Shown here piece after piece: positions 21,311 to 30,657 of a DNA stretch of 64,000 bases. Made by a program: the position numbers and the translations under genes. Below the pieces are notes generated by a model, which saw only the letters and a program-made list of their open reading frames with translations, did no database searches and was not told where the DNA came from. Source of the stretch: Haloarcula pellucida (GTDB lineage: Archaea; Halobacteriota; Halobacteria; Halobacteriales; Haloarculaceae); assembly GCF_014647235.1 (NCBI RefSeq), contig NZ_BMOU01000001.1, positions 1-64,000 of the forward strand, written 5' to 3'. Each line of letters begins with the position of its first letter. Position 1 is the first letter of the stretch.

Positions 21311-22099
21311 ATGCCCGTGTATCCCTCGGTCCGTGACCACGGCGTCTCGCTGTGCGAACGGGCCGGTTACGACGTGACGGTGCGTGAGGACCTGCGGGGA
21401 CCGCCAGCGCTGGCCGAACCCGAGGACGCCGCGGTCGGCCTCGTCGACGCGGAGATCCCGCGCCCCGTCGCCATCGAACCGCTCACCGAGGCCGACGTGG
21501 GGCCGTCCGGACTCGTCCCGCGTTTCGCCGACGCGCTTCGGGAGGGCCGTGACTGCCTGTTCGTCGTCCCCTCGACGGCGGCGACCGGAACGACGCTCAC
21601 GCAGGTCGTCGCGACGGTGCTTGGCGACCCGGCGTGCGTGGCCGTCGACGAGCCCGACGGCAGACACTTCTACAAGGGCCCCGACCGCGTGCCGCTGTCG
21701 GACGGGAGCTACGCCTGTGCCCGCGCACCGGCGGCGGACCTCCAGTGGCGTGAAGTCCGAGTCGACGAGGGACGGCCGCGACTGGAACTGAGCGTCGGCA
21801 CCGAGGTCGTCGCCGTCTTCGAACACGTCGACGCCCTCGGTGACGCGGGACGGCACGCCTTCCAGTACGCCTACCGCCGGGCCGACGACGGCCGGTTCGA
21901 GGTGACTGCCGGTGGCGAAGTCGTCGAGCGGTTCCCCGGGCCGACGGCGATGCGTCGCGGCGGGTACGCCCCGGTGCCGATGCCCATCGTCCCCGAACAC
22001 CTGTTCCCCGCCGACGCCGACCGGTCGCGCTGGGCCGTCTGCCAACCCGACGGCGGGGAGGACGTGCTCACCGCGGCCGGTCTGCACGCGTGGGTCTGA
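21311..22099 (+). CDS. Haloarchaeal protein of unknown function (262 aa)
   Basis: The ATG at 21311 starts MPVYPSVRDHGVSLCERAGY; an upstream Met at 21275 would add 12 unlikely residues. The protein is soluble and acidic. It contains FVVPSTAATGTTLTQVVATVLG, which superficially resembles a nucleotide-binding loop, and a beta-rich second half with VVAVFEHVDALGDAGRHAFQYAYRR. It follows the AAA+ gene by 45 bp and may be co-transcribed with it. I do not recognise the family. Confidence 0.65.
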   Translation: MPVYPSVRDHGVSLCERAGYDVTVREDLRGPPALAEPEDAAVGLVDAEIPRPVAIEPLTEADVGPSGLVPRFADALREGRDCLFVVPSTAATGTTLTQVVATVLGDPACVAVDEPDGRHFYKGPDRVPLSDGSYACARAPAADLQWREVRVDEGRPRLELSVGTEVVAVFEHVDALGDAGRHAFQYAYRRADDGRFEVTAGGEVVERFPGPTAMRRGGYAPVPMPIVPEHLFPADADRSRWAVCQPDGGEDVLTAAGLHAWV

Positions 22100-22180
22100 A
22101 CGCCGGCCCGAGCGGCGCCTAGTCGCCCAATTTCTGTCCGTCTGTGTCTCCCGAGCCACGGCACTGCCCACACCACAACA

Positions 22181-22214
22181 CCTATTTACCACAGCAAGAT
22201 ATCACTAGGTGGTA
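22181..22214 (+). promoter_or_regulatory. thi4 promoter with candidate operator
   Basis: CCTATTTACC (22181-22190) is a TATA-like element 24-33 nt upstream of the ATG, giving a leaderless transcript. TACCAC (22187-22192) and GTGGTA (22209-22214) are perfect inverted half-sites 16 bp apart covering the start of transcription. ThiR, encoded about 5 kb away, is a plausible binder, but this is inference. Confidence 0.4.
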
Positions 22215-23143
22215 TGAGCGATTTCGACAAGTTCAGCGACGTCGGCGAGGCGGAAGTGACACGGGCCATCGGGCAGGAGTGGACCGAGGAGTTCATGGAC
22301 TTCTCGGACTCGGACGTCATCATCGTCGGTGGCGGTCCCTCCGGGCTGATGGCCGCGAAGGAACTCTCAGAGCGCGGGGTCCAGACGATGGTCGTCGAGA
22401 AGAACAACTATCTGGGCGGCGGGTTCTGGCTCGGCGGCTTCCTGATGAACAAGGTCACGGTGCGTGACCCCGCTCAGAACGTCCTCGACGAACTCGACGT
22501 GGACTACAAGCGCTCACAGGACAGCGAGGGGCTGTACATCGCCAACGGGCCGGAAGCCTGTTCCGGCCTCATCAAGGCCGCCTGCGACGCGGGCGCGAAG
22601 ATGCAGAACATGACCGAGTTTACGGACATCGTCATCCGGGAGGACCACCGCGTCGGCGGCATCGTGATGAACTGGACGCCGGTCCACGCCCTGCCGCGCG
22701 AGATCACGTGTGTCGACCCCATCGCCGTCGAGGCGGACCTCGTCATCGACGCGACGGGCCACGACGCGATGGCGATCAAGAAACTCGACGAGCGTGGCGT
22801 GCTGAACGCGCCGGGCATCGAGGACGCGAAGTCGAACTCGGGGATGGACCAGACCAGCGACGACACCTACGGCGCCCCCGGCCACGACTCGCCGGGTCAC
22901 GACTCGATGTGGGTCGGCGAGAGCGAGGACGCCGTCGTCGAACACACCGGTCTGGCCCACGACGGCCTCGTCGTCACCGGCATGGCCACCGCGACCACCT
23001 ACGGCCTCCCGCGCATGGGTCCGACGTTCGGTGCCATGCTCGTCTCCGGCAAGCGTGCCGCACAGGTCGCACTCGACGAACTCGACGTCGACGCCGAACC
23101 CGTCGACGTCACTAGCCGCGACGCCGCCACCGCCGACGACTAA
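22214..23143 (+). CDS. thi4: Thiamine thiazole synthase Thi4 (309 aa)
   Basis: The protein has an N-terminal FAD/NAD fold ([20 protein letters not shown], residues about 34-53), then [17 protein letters not shown] and the C-terminal dinucleotide segment [29 protein letters not shown], all diagnostic of Thi4. Thi4 makes the thiazole half of thiamine from NAD and glycine. The Cys at 166 ([15 protein letters not shown]) occupies the position of the sulfur-donor Cys of eukaryotic suicide-type Thi4 and of the catalytic Cys reported for haloarchaeal Thi4, whereas methanogen enzymes have His and use sulfide. Its last 4 bp overlap the convergent methyltransferase gene. Confidence 0.92.
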   Translation: MSDFDKFSDVGEAEVTRAIGQEWTEEFMDFSDSDVIIVGGGPSGLMAAKELSERGVQTMVVEKNNYLGGGFWLGGFLMNKVTVRDPAQNVLDELDVDYKRSQDSEGLYIANGPEACSGLIKAACDAGAKMQNMTEFTDIVIREDHRVGGIVMNWTPVHALPREITCVDPIAVEADLVIDATGHDAMAIKKLDERGVLNAPGIEDAKSNSGMDQTSDDTYGAPGHDSPGHDSMWVGESEDAVVEHTGLAHDGLVVTGMATATTYGLPRMGPTFGAMLVSGKRAAQVALDELDVDAEPVDVTSRDAATADD

Positions 23144-23898
23144 CGGGCTTCTCTCGGAACGCCCGTCCGGGCGTTCTCCCGTTTTCGTTCACTCCCGCCG
23201 TAGCCGTCGGTGTCTCCGACGACCAACATCTCCGTCGCGCCCGGTTGGAACTCGTAGTCGACGGGTTCGAGACGGACCGAGAGGCCGGCGTCTCGGAGCG
23301 TGTCGACGACTGGAGACAGGGACTCGGAACGCTCCCCGTCCAGCGAATGCAACGGGAACACCCGAACGTCCTCGCGGGCGATGCGGGCCAGTTCCAGTAG
23401 CGCTTCGACGTGAAACCGCTCGCTCAGTCGGTCGTCGTAGAGGAACAGGAGACTCCCCGAGAGTACGCGGTCCACGCTGTCCGTCGCGAACGGGAGGCGG
23501 GGCAGGGCCGCCCTGACGTAGCGACCGGGGTGGCGCGCGTAGTCGGCGAGGAACCGCTGGGCGGCGGCGCGCAGGTACCGTCCACGGGTCGCCACGTCGC
23601 CGTACTCGTCCCAGACGAACAGGTCGCGCTTCTCGTGTAACTGGGCCACCGTCCGTTCGACGGCGTCGGCACACACCGTCGCTAACTCCCCGACCGGCCG
23701 TCCGTACATCGGATCGACGGCGAGGGTCCGGTCGGCACGCTGTGCCGCGATAGCCGTGAACGACCCCGGTCCGCCGGGGCAGTCGAGAATCGTCGTTCCG
23801 GCGAGCGCCGTCGGCGCCAGTCCGAACATCCGTGTGTACTCCTCGAACGTCCGTCCGATGAACCGGAACTGCTCGCCGACGTCGAACTGTCTGCCCAT
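23140..23898 (-). CDS. SAM-dependent methyltransferase-like protein (252 aa)
   Basis: From the ATG at 23898 (14 residues inside a longer frame) the protein reads [21 protein letters not shown] Rossmann-type SAM motif I follows at about 35-48 ([18 protein letters not shown]). Then comes LAVDPMYG, and near residue 145 the post-motif segment [22 protein letters not shown], as in class I methyltransferases. Substrate unknown. It ends in a convergent overlap with thi4 and has an AT-rich upstream spacer of about 190 bp. Confidence 0.75.
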   Translation of the reverse strand: MGRQFDVGEQFRFIGRTFEEYTRMFGLAPTALAGTTILDCPGGPGSFTAIAAQRADRTLAVDPMYGRPVGELATVCADAVERTVAQLHEKRDLFVWDEYGDVATRGRYLRAAAQRFLADYARHPGRYVRAALPRLPFATDSVDRVLSGSLLFLYDDRLSERFHVEALLELARIAREDVRVFPLHSLDGERSESLSPVVDTLRDAGLSVRLEPVDYEFQPGATEMLVVGDTDGYGGSERKRENARTGVPREAR

Positions 23899-24089
23899 GG
23901 TGATGTACACTTCTGAACATCGATGTATAAAACTATCCATTAAAAGGGATTGGCTATACAGGCAGAATAATGCCGCTTCGATGGCTGTATGTGAATATCA
24001 TGGCTCGCTATTGATCATATACGGTAGTATTTCGCCAACAAGAACCATTATGTAGTATTTGCACCAAGTGTGTTAGTAATTACCTCTCA

Positions 24090-24608
24090 ATGCCAACCGA
24101 ATTGAAACAGCTGAACGAAACGGCACCCGACACGGGTGGGACGAACCGCCTCACGGTCGACCTCTGGACGCGACGGCCCGTGTGCGGACCGCGGGTAACT
24201 GTCATCGACCGGTTGAGTAGTCTTCGGGCCGCGGGAACGCTGGCCGACTTCTCGGTGGCGACGTGGCCAGACGAGATCGTGATCTCGGACCGGAACCGAC
24301 ACAGCGAGTTGCTGGGGACCATCGAGGAGTTCGAAGCGTGGGCGGCCGACAACGGTGTGAGCCTCCGGCCGCCGTTCGAAACGCGGACGGCGTCGCTGCT
24401 GGTCGGCAGGAGCAAAGAGGTCCTGACGACGCCGATGCTGCTCGCCAGCCTGTACGACGGCGACGACGTCGTCGGCGTCTATCCCTGTACTGATGGCGAG
24501 CACAATTGGACTGTCCCGGAGTTCCTCGACGCCCTCGAAGCCGAGGGAACGGTGTCCGGTGCCGGTAAAGCGGTGGCGTTGCCGATGACCGACCCCGAGT
24601 CGACGTGA
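24090..24608 (+). CDS. Haloarchaeal protein of unknown function (172 aa), possible regulator
   Basis: The first ~15 residues are polar. The middle carries RVTVIDRLSSLRAAGTLADFSVATWPDEIVISD and ELLGTIEEFEAWAADNGVSLRPPFETR, an alpha/beta pattern common in small haloarchaeal HTH-associated proteins. Residues 110-160 (VLTTPMLLASLYDGDDVVGVYPCTDG) suggest a further sheet. There are no membrane segments or metal ligands. It stands alone behind an AT-rich spacer. Family membership is not certain. Confidence 0.6.
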   Translation: MPTELKQLNETAPDTGGTNRLTVDLWTRRPVCGPRVTVIDRLSSLRAAGTLADFSVATWPDEIVISDRNRHSELLGTIEEFEAWAADNGVSLRPPFETRTASLLVGRSKEVLTTPMLLASLYDGDDVVGVYPCTDGEHNWTVPEFLDALEAEGTVSGAGKAVALPMTDPEST

Positions 24609-24717
24609 GACGGTGGCTCGGGCACCCTCGACTGCCGCCGACGTCTCGGCCCCCCGGACCCGAACGTGTTTCCGCCCGGTCCACAACCTGTATTACTCGA
24701 CAGTACCACGAGGTAAT

Positions 24718-25479
24718 ATGGTCGAACAGGTCACACTCTATCGCGCTCCGACGGCTGCGGCCGACGCCGACGCTATCGCCGACTGGGTCGCCGGCCGCGT
24801 CGACGCCGAGGTGGACGTTCGCGACCGGTTCCTCTCACAGTACGCCGACGACGACCTCCCCGAAGAGCTGGCGGACGGACGCGTACTGGACCCGTACGAC
24901 CGGGAGACGGGCAACACGATGCTCGGTATCGTCCGCTACGAGGAACGTGCCATCGAGAACCCGGAACGGGCCGGCGGCGTCATCTACGACGGACTCGAAC
25001 TCCAGCGGCTGTTACATCGACGGCTCCCCGATGCCGCCCGGTCTCTCGACCACCTCCACGTCGTCCTGCTGGACCGGGTGGTCGGGACGTGGGGCGACCA
25101 CGACGGACGCTGGCACAAGCGGGTGAACGTTCTCGGCCACCCGGCTATCGTCTCGGTACCGGGGCTGTACGAGGCTCCCGCGAAACCCGAACAGTACTAC
25201 AAGGAACAGCAGAAACACGCGTTGCTCACCGGCGACTCGCCGCCACGCGAGGTACTGGAAAACGAAGTCGAGGGCGACTTTCTGGTCGAGGACGACCCCC
25301 GGACGACCGATGCCCTGAAGGGGTACGTCCTGCAGGCGTATCACTACCTCGAGACGGGCGAGGCGTTCTGTGACGAGGCGTCCTGTCGCCTGCACAACCC
25401 ACACCGGCAACCCGGCGTCGTCGAGGCCCAACTACGCGCGCCCGACTTCTGTCCGCGCCACGCCGAGCGCTACCGGTAG
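24718..25479 (+). CDS. DUF6775-like putative metallopeptidase (253 aa)
   Basis: Starting at the ATG at 24718, the sequence contains LHVVLLDRVVGTWGDHDGRWHKRVNVLGHPAIVSVPGLYEAPAKP, the signature region I associate with archaeal proteins annotated as DUF6775 putative metallopeptidases. A C-terminal cluster CDEASCRLHNPHRQPG...CPRH supplies likely zinc ligands. No HExxH motif is visible, so peptidase activity is only inferred from the family name. It is soluble and of ordinary length for the family. Confidence 0.65.
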   Translation: MVEQVTLYRAPTAAADADAIADWVAGRVDAEVDVRDRFLSQYADDDLPEELADGRVLDPYDRETGNTMLGIVRYEERAIENPERAGGVIYDGLELQRLLHRRLPDAARSLDHLHVVLLDRVVGTWGDHDGRWHKRVNVLGHPAIVSVPGLYEAPAKPEQYYKEQQKHALLTGDSPPREVLENEVEGDFLVEDDPRTTDALKGYVLQAYHYLETGEAFCDEASCRLHNPHRQPGVVEAQLRAPDFCPRHAERYR

Positions 25480-25552
25480 GGAACTTCCCGCCGCCCGACC
25501 CTGTCATTCATCCTACCGTTTTACGTACCGAGCGCGTCACTGACCGACTGAG

Positions 25553-26539
25553 ATGACCGAAGAGACAGACGACGTGACGACGGTCGCACTGGCCTGTCAA
25601 GGGGGTGGGGCACACAGTGCGTTCTGTGCCGGGGCCCTCCAACGACTGCTTACCGATCTCCCCGACGGCTACGAGATACTCGGATTCAGTGGCACGTCGG
25701 GCGGTGCACTGTCTGCGACGACCGCGTGGTTCGGCTACGTCGACGAGGGTCCGGACCGGGCCGCCGAACTGCTCGATACGCTGTGGGCCGACATCGCGGC
25801 GTCGACACCCGTCGACTGGGCGATAAACAGCGCGGCCCGATGGGCGGTCGCGCTCGACGAGAGCGGCGTCCCGATGCCGGAGACGAGTCCGTACGCCACC
25901 CCCGCGACGGACCTCGCCCAGCGTGACCTCCGTCGGTCGATAGAGCGGGTCGTCGACTTCGAACGGGTGCCGTCACTCGCTGACGGCGAGAGCCCTCGCT
26001 TGCTCGTAAGCGCCGTCGACGTCACGACGGGCGAGTTCAGCGTCTTCAGTGGCGGCGACGTGACCGCCGACGCCCTGCTCGCGTCGGCCGCGGTCCCGAG
26101 CCTGTTCGAGGCCGTCGAGGTCGACGGGCGGCCCCACTGGGACGGCATGTTCGCCCAGAACCCGCCGGTCAAGAACTTCCTCTCTGACGTCGAGGCCGCC
26201 GAAGAGAAACCCGACGAAATCTGGGTCCTCCGGGTAACCGCCGCGGGACGCGAGGACGTTCCGACGTCACTCGCCGCTATCGCGGACCGCCGGTCGGAGC
26301 TCTCGGGGAACCGCTCGCTTCGACAGGAACTCGCGTTCGTCGAGCGCGTCAACGAGTGGCTGGACGAGGGCGCGTTGGACGACGACCGCTACAAACGCGT
26401 CGTCGTCGAGCAACTCCGTCTCGACGAGGAACTCTCGTACTCCTCCCGGTTCGACCGGTCGCCGACGTTCATCGAAGACCTGTTCGAGGCTGGTCGGGCG
26501 GAGGCGAGTGCGCTCCTCGACGCGAAAGCCGGACAGTGA
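25553..26539 (+). CDS. Patatin-like phospholipase/hydrolase (328 aa)
   Basis: The catalytic parts of a patatin fold are all present: the oxyanion loop CQGGGAHSAFCAGAL (about residues 15-29), the nucleophile elbow GFSGTSGGAL (about 44-53, Ser in GTSGG) and the Asp of the catalytic dyad in HWDGMFAQNPPV (about residue 200). Patatins hydrolyse acyl esters; in haloarchaea one member (PhaZh1) mobilises polyhydroxyalkanoate. There is no signal peptide, so it acts inside the cell. No PHA genes are near, so lipid versus PHA substrate is open. Confidence 0.85.
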   Translation: MTEETDDVTTVALACQGGGAHSAFCAGALQRLLTDLPDGYEILGFSGTSGGALSATTAWFGYVDEGPDRAAELLDTLWADIAASTPVDWAINSAARWAVALDESGVPMPETSPYATPATDLAQRDLRRSIERVVDFERVPSLADGESPRLLVSAVDVTTGEFSVFSGGDVTADALLASAAVPSLFEAVEVDGRPHWDGMFAQNPPVKNFLSDVEAAEEKPDEIWVLRVTAAGREDVPTSLAAIADRRSELSGNRSLRQELAFVERVNEWLDEGALDDDRYKRVVVEQLRLDEELSYSSRFDRSPTFIEDLFEAGRAEASALLDAKAGQ

Positions 26540-26579
26540 GTCACGGCGAGAGCCCGGCGAGATGCCGCGCGTCAGCCGT

Positions 26580-27230
26580 TCACTCGACCCGCCCGGAGAC
26601 GAGTCCCAGATACCCGCCCGCGAACGTCTCGTAGCGCCGGTCGACGGTCCGTTCGGTCAGTCGGTCCCGGGCCGTCGCGACCCGCCGTTCGAAGGCGTCG
26701 GCGTGCGAGCGCCGCGAGAGGCGCGCCCCGGGTGCCGAGAGGCGGACGAACCCTTCGAAGGCGACGTTTACCGGCGTTGCGAGCGGGTTGGCGCTTCGCT
26801 GGAAGTTCAACAGCGCGACCCGGCCGCCGGGAGCGGCGCAGTCACACCACGCGTCGACGGCCGCGGCGGGATCCGAGAAGATGCCGGCGACGAACGTCGC
26901 GAGTACCGCGTCGACGTCGTCGACGGGCGGGCGCGCGGCATCGCCGAGCAGGTAGGAGACGCCGTTGCCCGTCCGGTCGGCGTGACCGCGTGCCCGTCGG
27001 AGCATCTCTGGTGTCAGGTCCACGCCCACGACGCGGCCCGCTGGGCCCACGCGGCGGCGGAGTGCCGGCACGTTCGCGCCGGTGCCACACCCCATCTCGA
27101 CGACCGTCTCGCCCGCCGAGAGGTCGAGCGCGTCGACCGCGCGGGCCCGCCACGACCGGACGACCGGGAGGGAAGCCAGTCGATCGTACAGCGCTGCCCA
27201 GCGCGCGTAGACGGCCCGGGGGTCGCTCAC
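26580..27230 (-). CDS. Class I SAM-dependent methyltransferase (216 aa)
   Basis: Motif I ETVVEMGCGTGANVPAL lies at about residues 40-56. It is followed by GRVVGVDLTPEMLRRAR (motif post I) and DDVDAVLATFVAGIFSDPAAAV with the GGRVALLNF strand, as in UbiE/MenG-like methyltransferases. The start overlaps the thiR stop by 4 bp (ATGA), so the two are translated from one message. Substrate is not determined. Confidence 0.8.
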   Translation of the reverse strand: MSDPRAVYARWAALYDRLASLPVVRSWRARAVDALDLSAGETVVEMGCGTGANVPALRRRVGPAGRVVGVDLTPEMLRRARGHADRTGNGVSYLLGDAARPPVDDVDAVLATFVAGIFSDPAAAVDAWCDCAAPGGRVALLNFQRSANPLATPVNVAFEGFVRLSAPGARLSRRSHADAFERRVATARDRLTERTVDRRYETFAGGYLGLVSGRVE

Positions 27231-28123
27231 AGCAGGTCTCTCGCCCGCTCGGCGACGGTCACGGCGTCGTCGCCGAGCAGATAGACGACCGGTTCGATAC
27301 CCATCCCGCCGGTCTGATAGATGACGTCCGCGTCGGGGCTCTCTGCCAGTGCCCCGGCGATTGCCGGTTCGAGGGCCTCCTCGGCGTCGAACTCGACGGT
27401 GGTGTGGCCGGCCTCCTCCAGCGCCGCCACGACAGCGTCGTCGTAGCGGACGTTCAGCGCCGCGCGAGCGTCGCTCCCGGCGGCACGCGCCGCTAGCAGT
27501 ACCGTGGCGACGTGTTCGCTCACACCGAACTCCGGTTCGGCGGGGATGGTCGCCCGCCCCTTCACGTCCAGAACCCGGCCGGGGACGGCGGCCACGTCCT
27601 CGATGGCGTCGCCGTCGGGCAGCGCTTGTACGAGGTTCGACCCGACGGCGGGGATGAGCGTCGCGAAGCCGCTGGTGTTCTCTAGCACTCGGAGGCCCTG
27701 CCGGACCGTCGACAGCGTCCGCTCTGCGGCCCGGAGTTTCGAGTCCGGGTCGTGGACGCTGAACTCGCCGCCGTACTCGGCCAGTTCGGGCACCGCGTCT
27801 TCGTGAAGCGACGCGAGCAGGCCGCCCTGTTCGAGTTCGCGAATGAACACTTCCGCCTCGACGAGCGCCTGCACGGGACTCATGTCGCCGTCGGCAAGCC
27901 CCTCGGCCAGTCGCTCGACGAGTTCGTTCAACCCTCGGTGAGAGAGCAGCGCGTCGTTGCGCTCGACGTCGCCGTGGACGTACTTCGAGACGGCGCTCTG
28001 GCTGATGCCCAGCAGGTCCGCCACCTCGGACTGCGTGAGGTCCCGGTCCCGGAGGGACTCGGCCAGCATCGACCGGAACGTCGGGAGAAACTCCTCGACG
28101 ACGATCTCCTCGACGAAGCGCAT
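27227..28123 (-). CDS. thiR: ThiR-type regulator: HTH plus ThiN domain (298 aa)
   Basis: From the ATG at 28123 (MRFVEEIVVEEFLP) an HTH of the XRE type follows: LTQSEVADLLGISQSAVSKYVHGD at about residues 28-52. The C-terminal ~170 residues form a ThiN (thiamine-phosphate synthase-like) domain: GSNLVQALPDGDAIEDVAAVPGRVLDVKGRA, then PEFGVSEHVATVLLAAR and GIEPVVYLLG. HTH-ThiN proteins are the archaeal thiamine regulators ThiR, sensing thiamine phosphate and repressing thi4 and thiC. The thi4 gene is 5 kb away. It lies 3' of dcd and the 68-bp microORF repeats, and 5' of a coupled methyltransferase gene. Confidence 0.85.
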   Translation of the reverse strand: MRFVEEIVVEEFLPTFRSMLAESLRDRDLTQSEVADLLGISQSAVSKYVHGDVERNDALLSHRGLNELVERLAEGLADGDMSPVQALVEAEVFIRELEQGGLLASLHEDAVPELAEYGGEFSVHDPDSKLRAAERTLSTVRQGLRVLENTSGFATLIPAVGSNLVQALPDGDAIEDVAAVPGRVLDVKGRATIPAEPEFGVSEHVATVLLAARAAGSDARAALNVRYDDAVVAALEEAGHTTVEFDAEEALEPAIAGALAESPDADVIYQTGGMGIEPVVYLLGDDAVTVAERARDLL

Positions 28124-28128
28124 CCTAC

Positions 28129-28283
28129 TGGTCGCCTCCGAACTCACTCGCTCGCAGCCGAGGTGCGGACACGACGCCGTAGGGGTCGGTCCTCATTGGT
28201 CGCCTCCGAACTCACTCGCTCGCAGCCGAGACGCGGACACGACGCCGTAGGGGTCGGTCCTCATTGGTCGCCTCCGAACTCCC
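28129..28283 (-). repeat. 68-bp tandem repeats forming ATGA-coupled microORFs after dcd
   Basis: Two full copies (28129-28196 and 28197-28264) and the first ~17 bases of a third (28265 onward) repeat with a 68-bp period. The third runs into the dcd end. On the minus strand each full copy reads as a 23-codon frame starting MRTDPYGVV and ending SEFGGDQ. The first ATG overlaps the dcd stop (ATGA), the second ATG overlaps the stop of the first, and the last ends in TAG just before the thiR ATG. The C-terminus SEFGGDQ echoes the dcd C-terminus REFGGDQ. Confidence 0.8.
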
Positions 28284-28848
28284 TGTCCCCCTGTATCTTG
28301 CTCGCCTGTGGCCCGGTCTGGTCTTGATACTTCGAGCCGCGGTCGGACCCGTACGGGCGCTCGGCGGGCGTCTTGAGTTCCGTGAAGGTGAGCTGAGAGA
28401 TTCGCATGCCCGGGGTGAGCGCGACCGGGGCGGTGCCGAGATTCGACAGTTCGAGGGTTATCTGGCCCTTGTAGCCGGGATCACAGAGGCCCGCCGTCGC
28501 GTGGACGACGATAGCCAGCCGGCCCAGCGAGGACCGGCCCTCGACGTGGGCGATGAGGTCGTCGGGAATCTCGACGCGTTCGTGGGTCGTCCCGAGGACG
28601 AAGTCGCCGGGATGGAGGATGTATTCGCCGTCCTCCGCGATCTCGGTCTCGTCGACGTAGTCGGCCACCTCGGCCTCGGCGTTGGGGTGGATACACGGGA
28701 TGTTGGCGTGCTGGAACTCCAGAAACTCCTGACCGAGTCGGAGGTCGACGCTGGCTGGCTGAATCTGGATGTCGGGGTCGTCGAGCGGTTCGACGACGAG
28801 GTCGCCCTCGCGGAGTCGGCGCTCGATGTCCGCGTCGGAGAGTATCAT
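28261..28848 (-). CDS. dcd: dCTP deaminase (195 aa)
   Basis: The trimeric dUTPase-like fold is clear: [16 protein letters not shown] near the start, [36 protein letters not shown] in the middle with the catalytic Glu in the last strand, and the substrate-contacting C-terminal tail. It deaminates dCTP to dUTP in pyrimidine nucleotide supply; some archaeal homologs also hydrolyse dUTP to dUMP. The start at 28848 has a TATA-like CTAAAG in the correct orientation upstream. Its C-terminal codons are repeated in the downstream 68-bp tandem repeats. Confidence 0.93.
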   Translation of the reverse strand: MILSDADIERRLREGDLVVEPLDDPDIQIQPASVDLRLGQEFLEFQHANIPCIHPNAEAEVADYVDETEIAEDGEYILHPGDFVLGTTHERVEIPDDLIAHVEGRSSLGRLAIVVHATAGLCDPGYKGQITLELSNLGTAPVALTPGMRISQLTFTELKTPAERPYGSDRGSKYQDQTGPQASKIQGDREFGGDQ

Positions 28849-29062
28849 TACCCGACGTACCGGCGCGGGATACCTAAAGCGTCCCGTCTCGAAGCCACCA
28901 GCGCGGTCGGTCGCCGGGGCTGTTCAACGCTGCTTTTAGCATCCGTCGAGGGTTTTTCAACCCCGGACGTAGCGTCGCGTGCATGCCAGCTAGCCGCCCA
29001 CCCTCCACTCGCGAGGCGTCGCACAGATCCATCGACAGACCGACCCCCCGGGAGGCGTGCGT

Positions 29063-29827
29063 ATGACCACCCGGCGAACCGCTATCGTCAGCGCCGTCGC
29101 CGTCAGTGCCGTCCTCGTCGGCGGCCTGTTCGTACTGCCGGCGCTCTCCGGACAGACGAACGGACCCGCCGACGCGCCGGCCACCGACGAGACGGCACCC
29201 ACGGACGTGAACGGCACCGTCGTCTATCCGGTGAACGACTCGCTCGTCCTCGAAACGCGGTCGAACGAGTCGATCGAAGGCGCGACGGACGTCGCCGCCG
29301 GGGCCACGGTGACCGTTCGCATCAAGAGCGATAGCGGCGACAGCCCGTTCATCTATCAGCAACAGACGACGGTTCGGGACAACGGCACGTTCGCCGTGCC
29401 GGCCGACCTCTCGGGCGTCCCCGAGAACGCGACGGCGACCGTCAGCGTCCGCCACGACGGCGAGGAACTGACGAACCGGACGGCACAGGTCGTGTACGTG
29501 CCGGGGGCGACGGCGGCCGACGGTGACGACGCGTCGGTCGCCGGCACGCGACTCGACTACGACGGTGAGACCCTCACCGTCCGGAGCGCCACGGACCAGA
29601 CGATTCGCGGGACGACCGACCTCGAACCCGGCACGAACGTCACGGTCCGCGCGCGGAGCTCCGGGTCGAGTACGCCCTTCCTGCACCAGCGGACGGCGAC
29701 GGTAGGGGACGACGGGACGTTCGCCGTGACGATGGACTTCGAATCGATCCCTGCAGGCACCCGGTTCGAGGTCAGCGTCCGCCACGGCGACGAGACGCTC
29801 ACCGAGGCCGACGCGCGAGTCGAGTAA
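29063..29827 (+). CDS. Secreted surface protein with two BGTF-type beta repeats (254 aa)
   Basis: GGAGG at 29051-29055 fixes the ATG at 29063. An N-terminal hydrophobic segment ([20 protein letters not shown]) acts as signal peptide or anchor. Two homologous ~90-residue beta modules follow (about 55-145 and 160-254), each with [17 protein letters not shown] / [16 protein letters not shown], a conserved VTVRxxS strand, FxxQ, and DGTFAVxxDF. They resemble the BGTF surface domain of haloarchaeal envelope proteins. It probably sits at the cell surface. It is divergent from dcd. Confidence 0.7.
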   Translation: MTTRRTAIVSAVAVSAVLVGGLFVLPALSGQTNGPADAPATDETAPTDVNGTVVYPVNDSLVLETRSNESIEGATDVAAGATVTVRIKSDSGDSPFIYQQQTTVRDNGTFAVPADLSGVPENATATVSVRHDGEELTNRTAQVVYVPGATAADGDDASVAGTRLDYDGETLTVRSATDQTIRGTTDLEPGTNVTVRARSSGSSTPFLHQRTATVGDDGTFAVTMDFESIPAGTRFEVSVRHGDETLTEADARVE

Positions 29828-29838
29828 TCGCCGTCGCC

Positions 29839-30579
29839 CTACGAGAGCACCACTGGAACGGTCGCCACTACCACGGCGACGACCACTGCCGCCCGACGGC
29901 TGAGTTCGTGGGCGACGCGCAGGCCGGCGGCCCAGACGTACGCCTGCCAGGCCGCCCCCGCGATCTGAATCAGGAGGAACGTCAACCCGGAGACGCCCGA
30001 CTGGAGCGTTCTGACTTCCGAGAGGAGCGTCTCCGGGGTCGAACCGGCGAGGTCGGCCTGCGCGGCGAAGTAGACCAGCGCGGCACCGGCCACGCCCGTG
30101 ACGACTACCGTCGGTACGAGACCCCACGCGGCGACTTCCATGCTCTCGCCGAACCGGCCGGTGCCGCTGCCCAGCCACGCGCCGACGTGGAGCGCAACGG
30201 CGAGGCCGAACCAGACGAACAGGAGGCCGACGAACAGCCACGGGAGCCTGTCGGCTATCTCCTGCCAGAGCAGCGAGCTGATCTCGACGGTAATCGTGGC
30301 TGGTTCGTCACAGCCACTCGGGGTCATCCCTCCGACGCCGTCCTCACAGAACACGTCGCCGGGATAGGCCGGGTTGTCGACGGTGGTCGTCCCGGTGAAC
30401 TGCTGGCTGAACAGGCGAAGCGCGACGCCGAGAACGGTGGTCAACAGGAGCGCGAGCGCGGCCGCGAGGCCGACCCCACGAAAGCCGCTGAGTCGGTCCG
30501 CTCGCCGCTCGAAGAACGCGCCCGGTCGTGCGACGAACGTCGTGACGGTGGAGGGCATCCCCGGGGAGTGCACACCCAT
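29839..30579 (-). CDS. Yip1-family membrane protein (246 aa)
   Basis: Several membrane helices are visible: about residues 42-60 ([19 protein letters not shown]), 117-140 ([22 protein letters not shown]), 155-175, 195-215 and 220-240. An early stretch, [20 protein letters not shown], and the C-terminal arrangement match haloarchaeal Yip1-domain proteins. I use the Met at 30579 ([10 protein letters not shown]); a Met at 30558 (MPSTV) is equally possible. Role unknown. It is divergent from the Pth2 gene. Confidence 0.65.
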   Translation of the reverse strand: MGVHSPGMPSTVTTFVARPGAFFERRADRLSGFRGVGLAAALALLLTTVLGVALRLFSQQFTGTTTVDNPAYPGDVFCEDGVGGMTPSGCDEPATITVEISSLLWQEIADRLPWLFVGLLFVWFGLAVALHVGAWLGSGTGRFGESMEVAAWGLVPTVVVTGVAGAALVYFAAQADLAGSTPETLLSEVRTLQSGVSGLTFLLIQIAGAAWQAYVWAAGLRVAHELSRRAAVVVAVVVATVPVVLS

Positions 30580-30629
30580 ACGGTAAGTGCCCTGTGGTAT
30601 GTGCAACCGCACGGGTGCTCCGACGGGGG

Positions 30630-30636
30630 TTTAAGT
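30630..30636 (+). promoter_or_regulatory. TATA box for pth2
   Basis: TTTAAGT lies 22-28 nt upstream of the ATG at 30658, consistent with a leaderless transcript. Confidence 0.55.
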
Positions 30637-30657
30637 CAGGGTCGCTACGTGTGGGAC

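Noticed and set aside
28983-29066. 27-codon frame overlapping the start of the BGTF-repeat gene (ATGA)
   Set aside because: Pro/Arg/Ser-rich with no hydrophobic or conserved pattern; the good ribosome-binding GGAGG serves the downstream ATG. Could be a leader peptide, but not supported enough to list.
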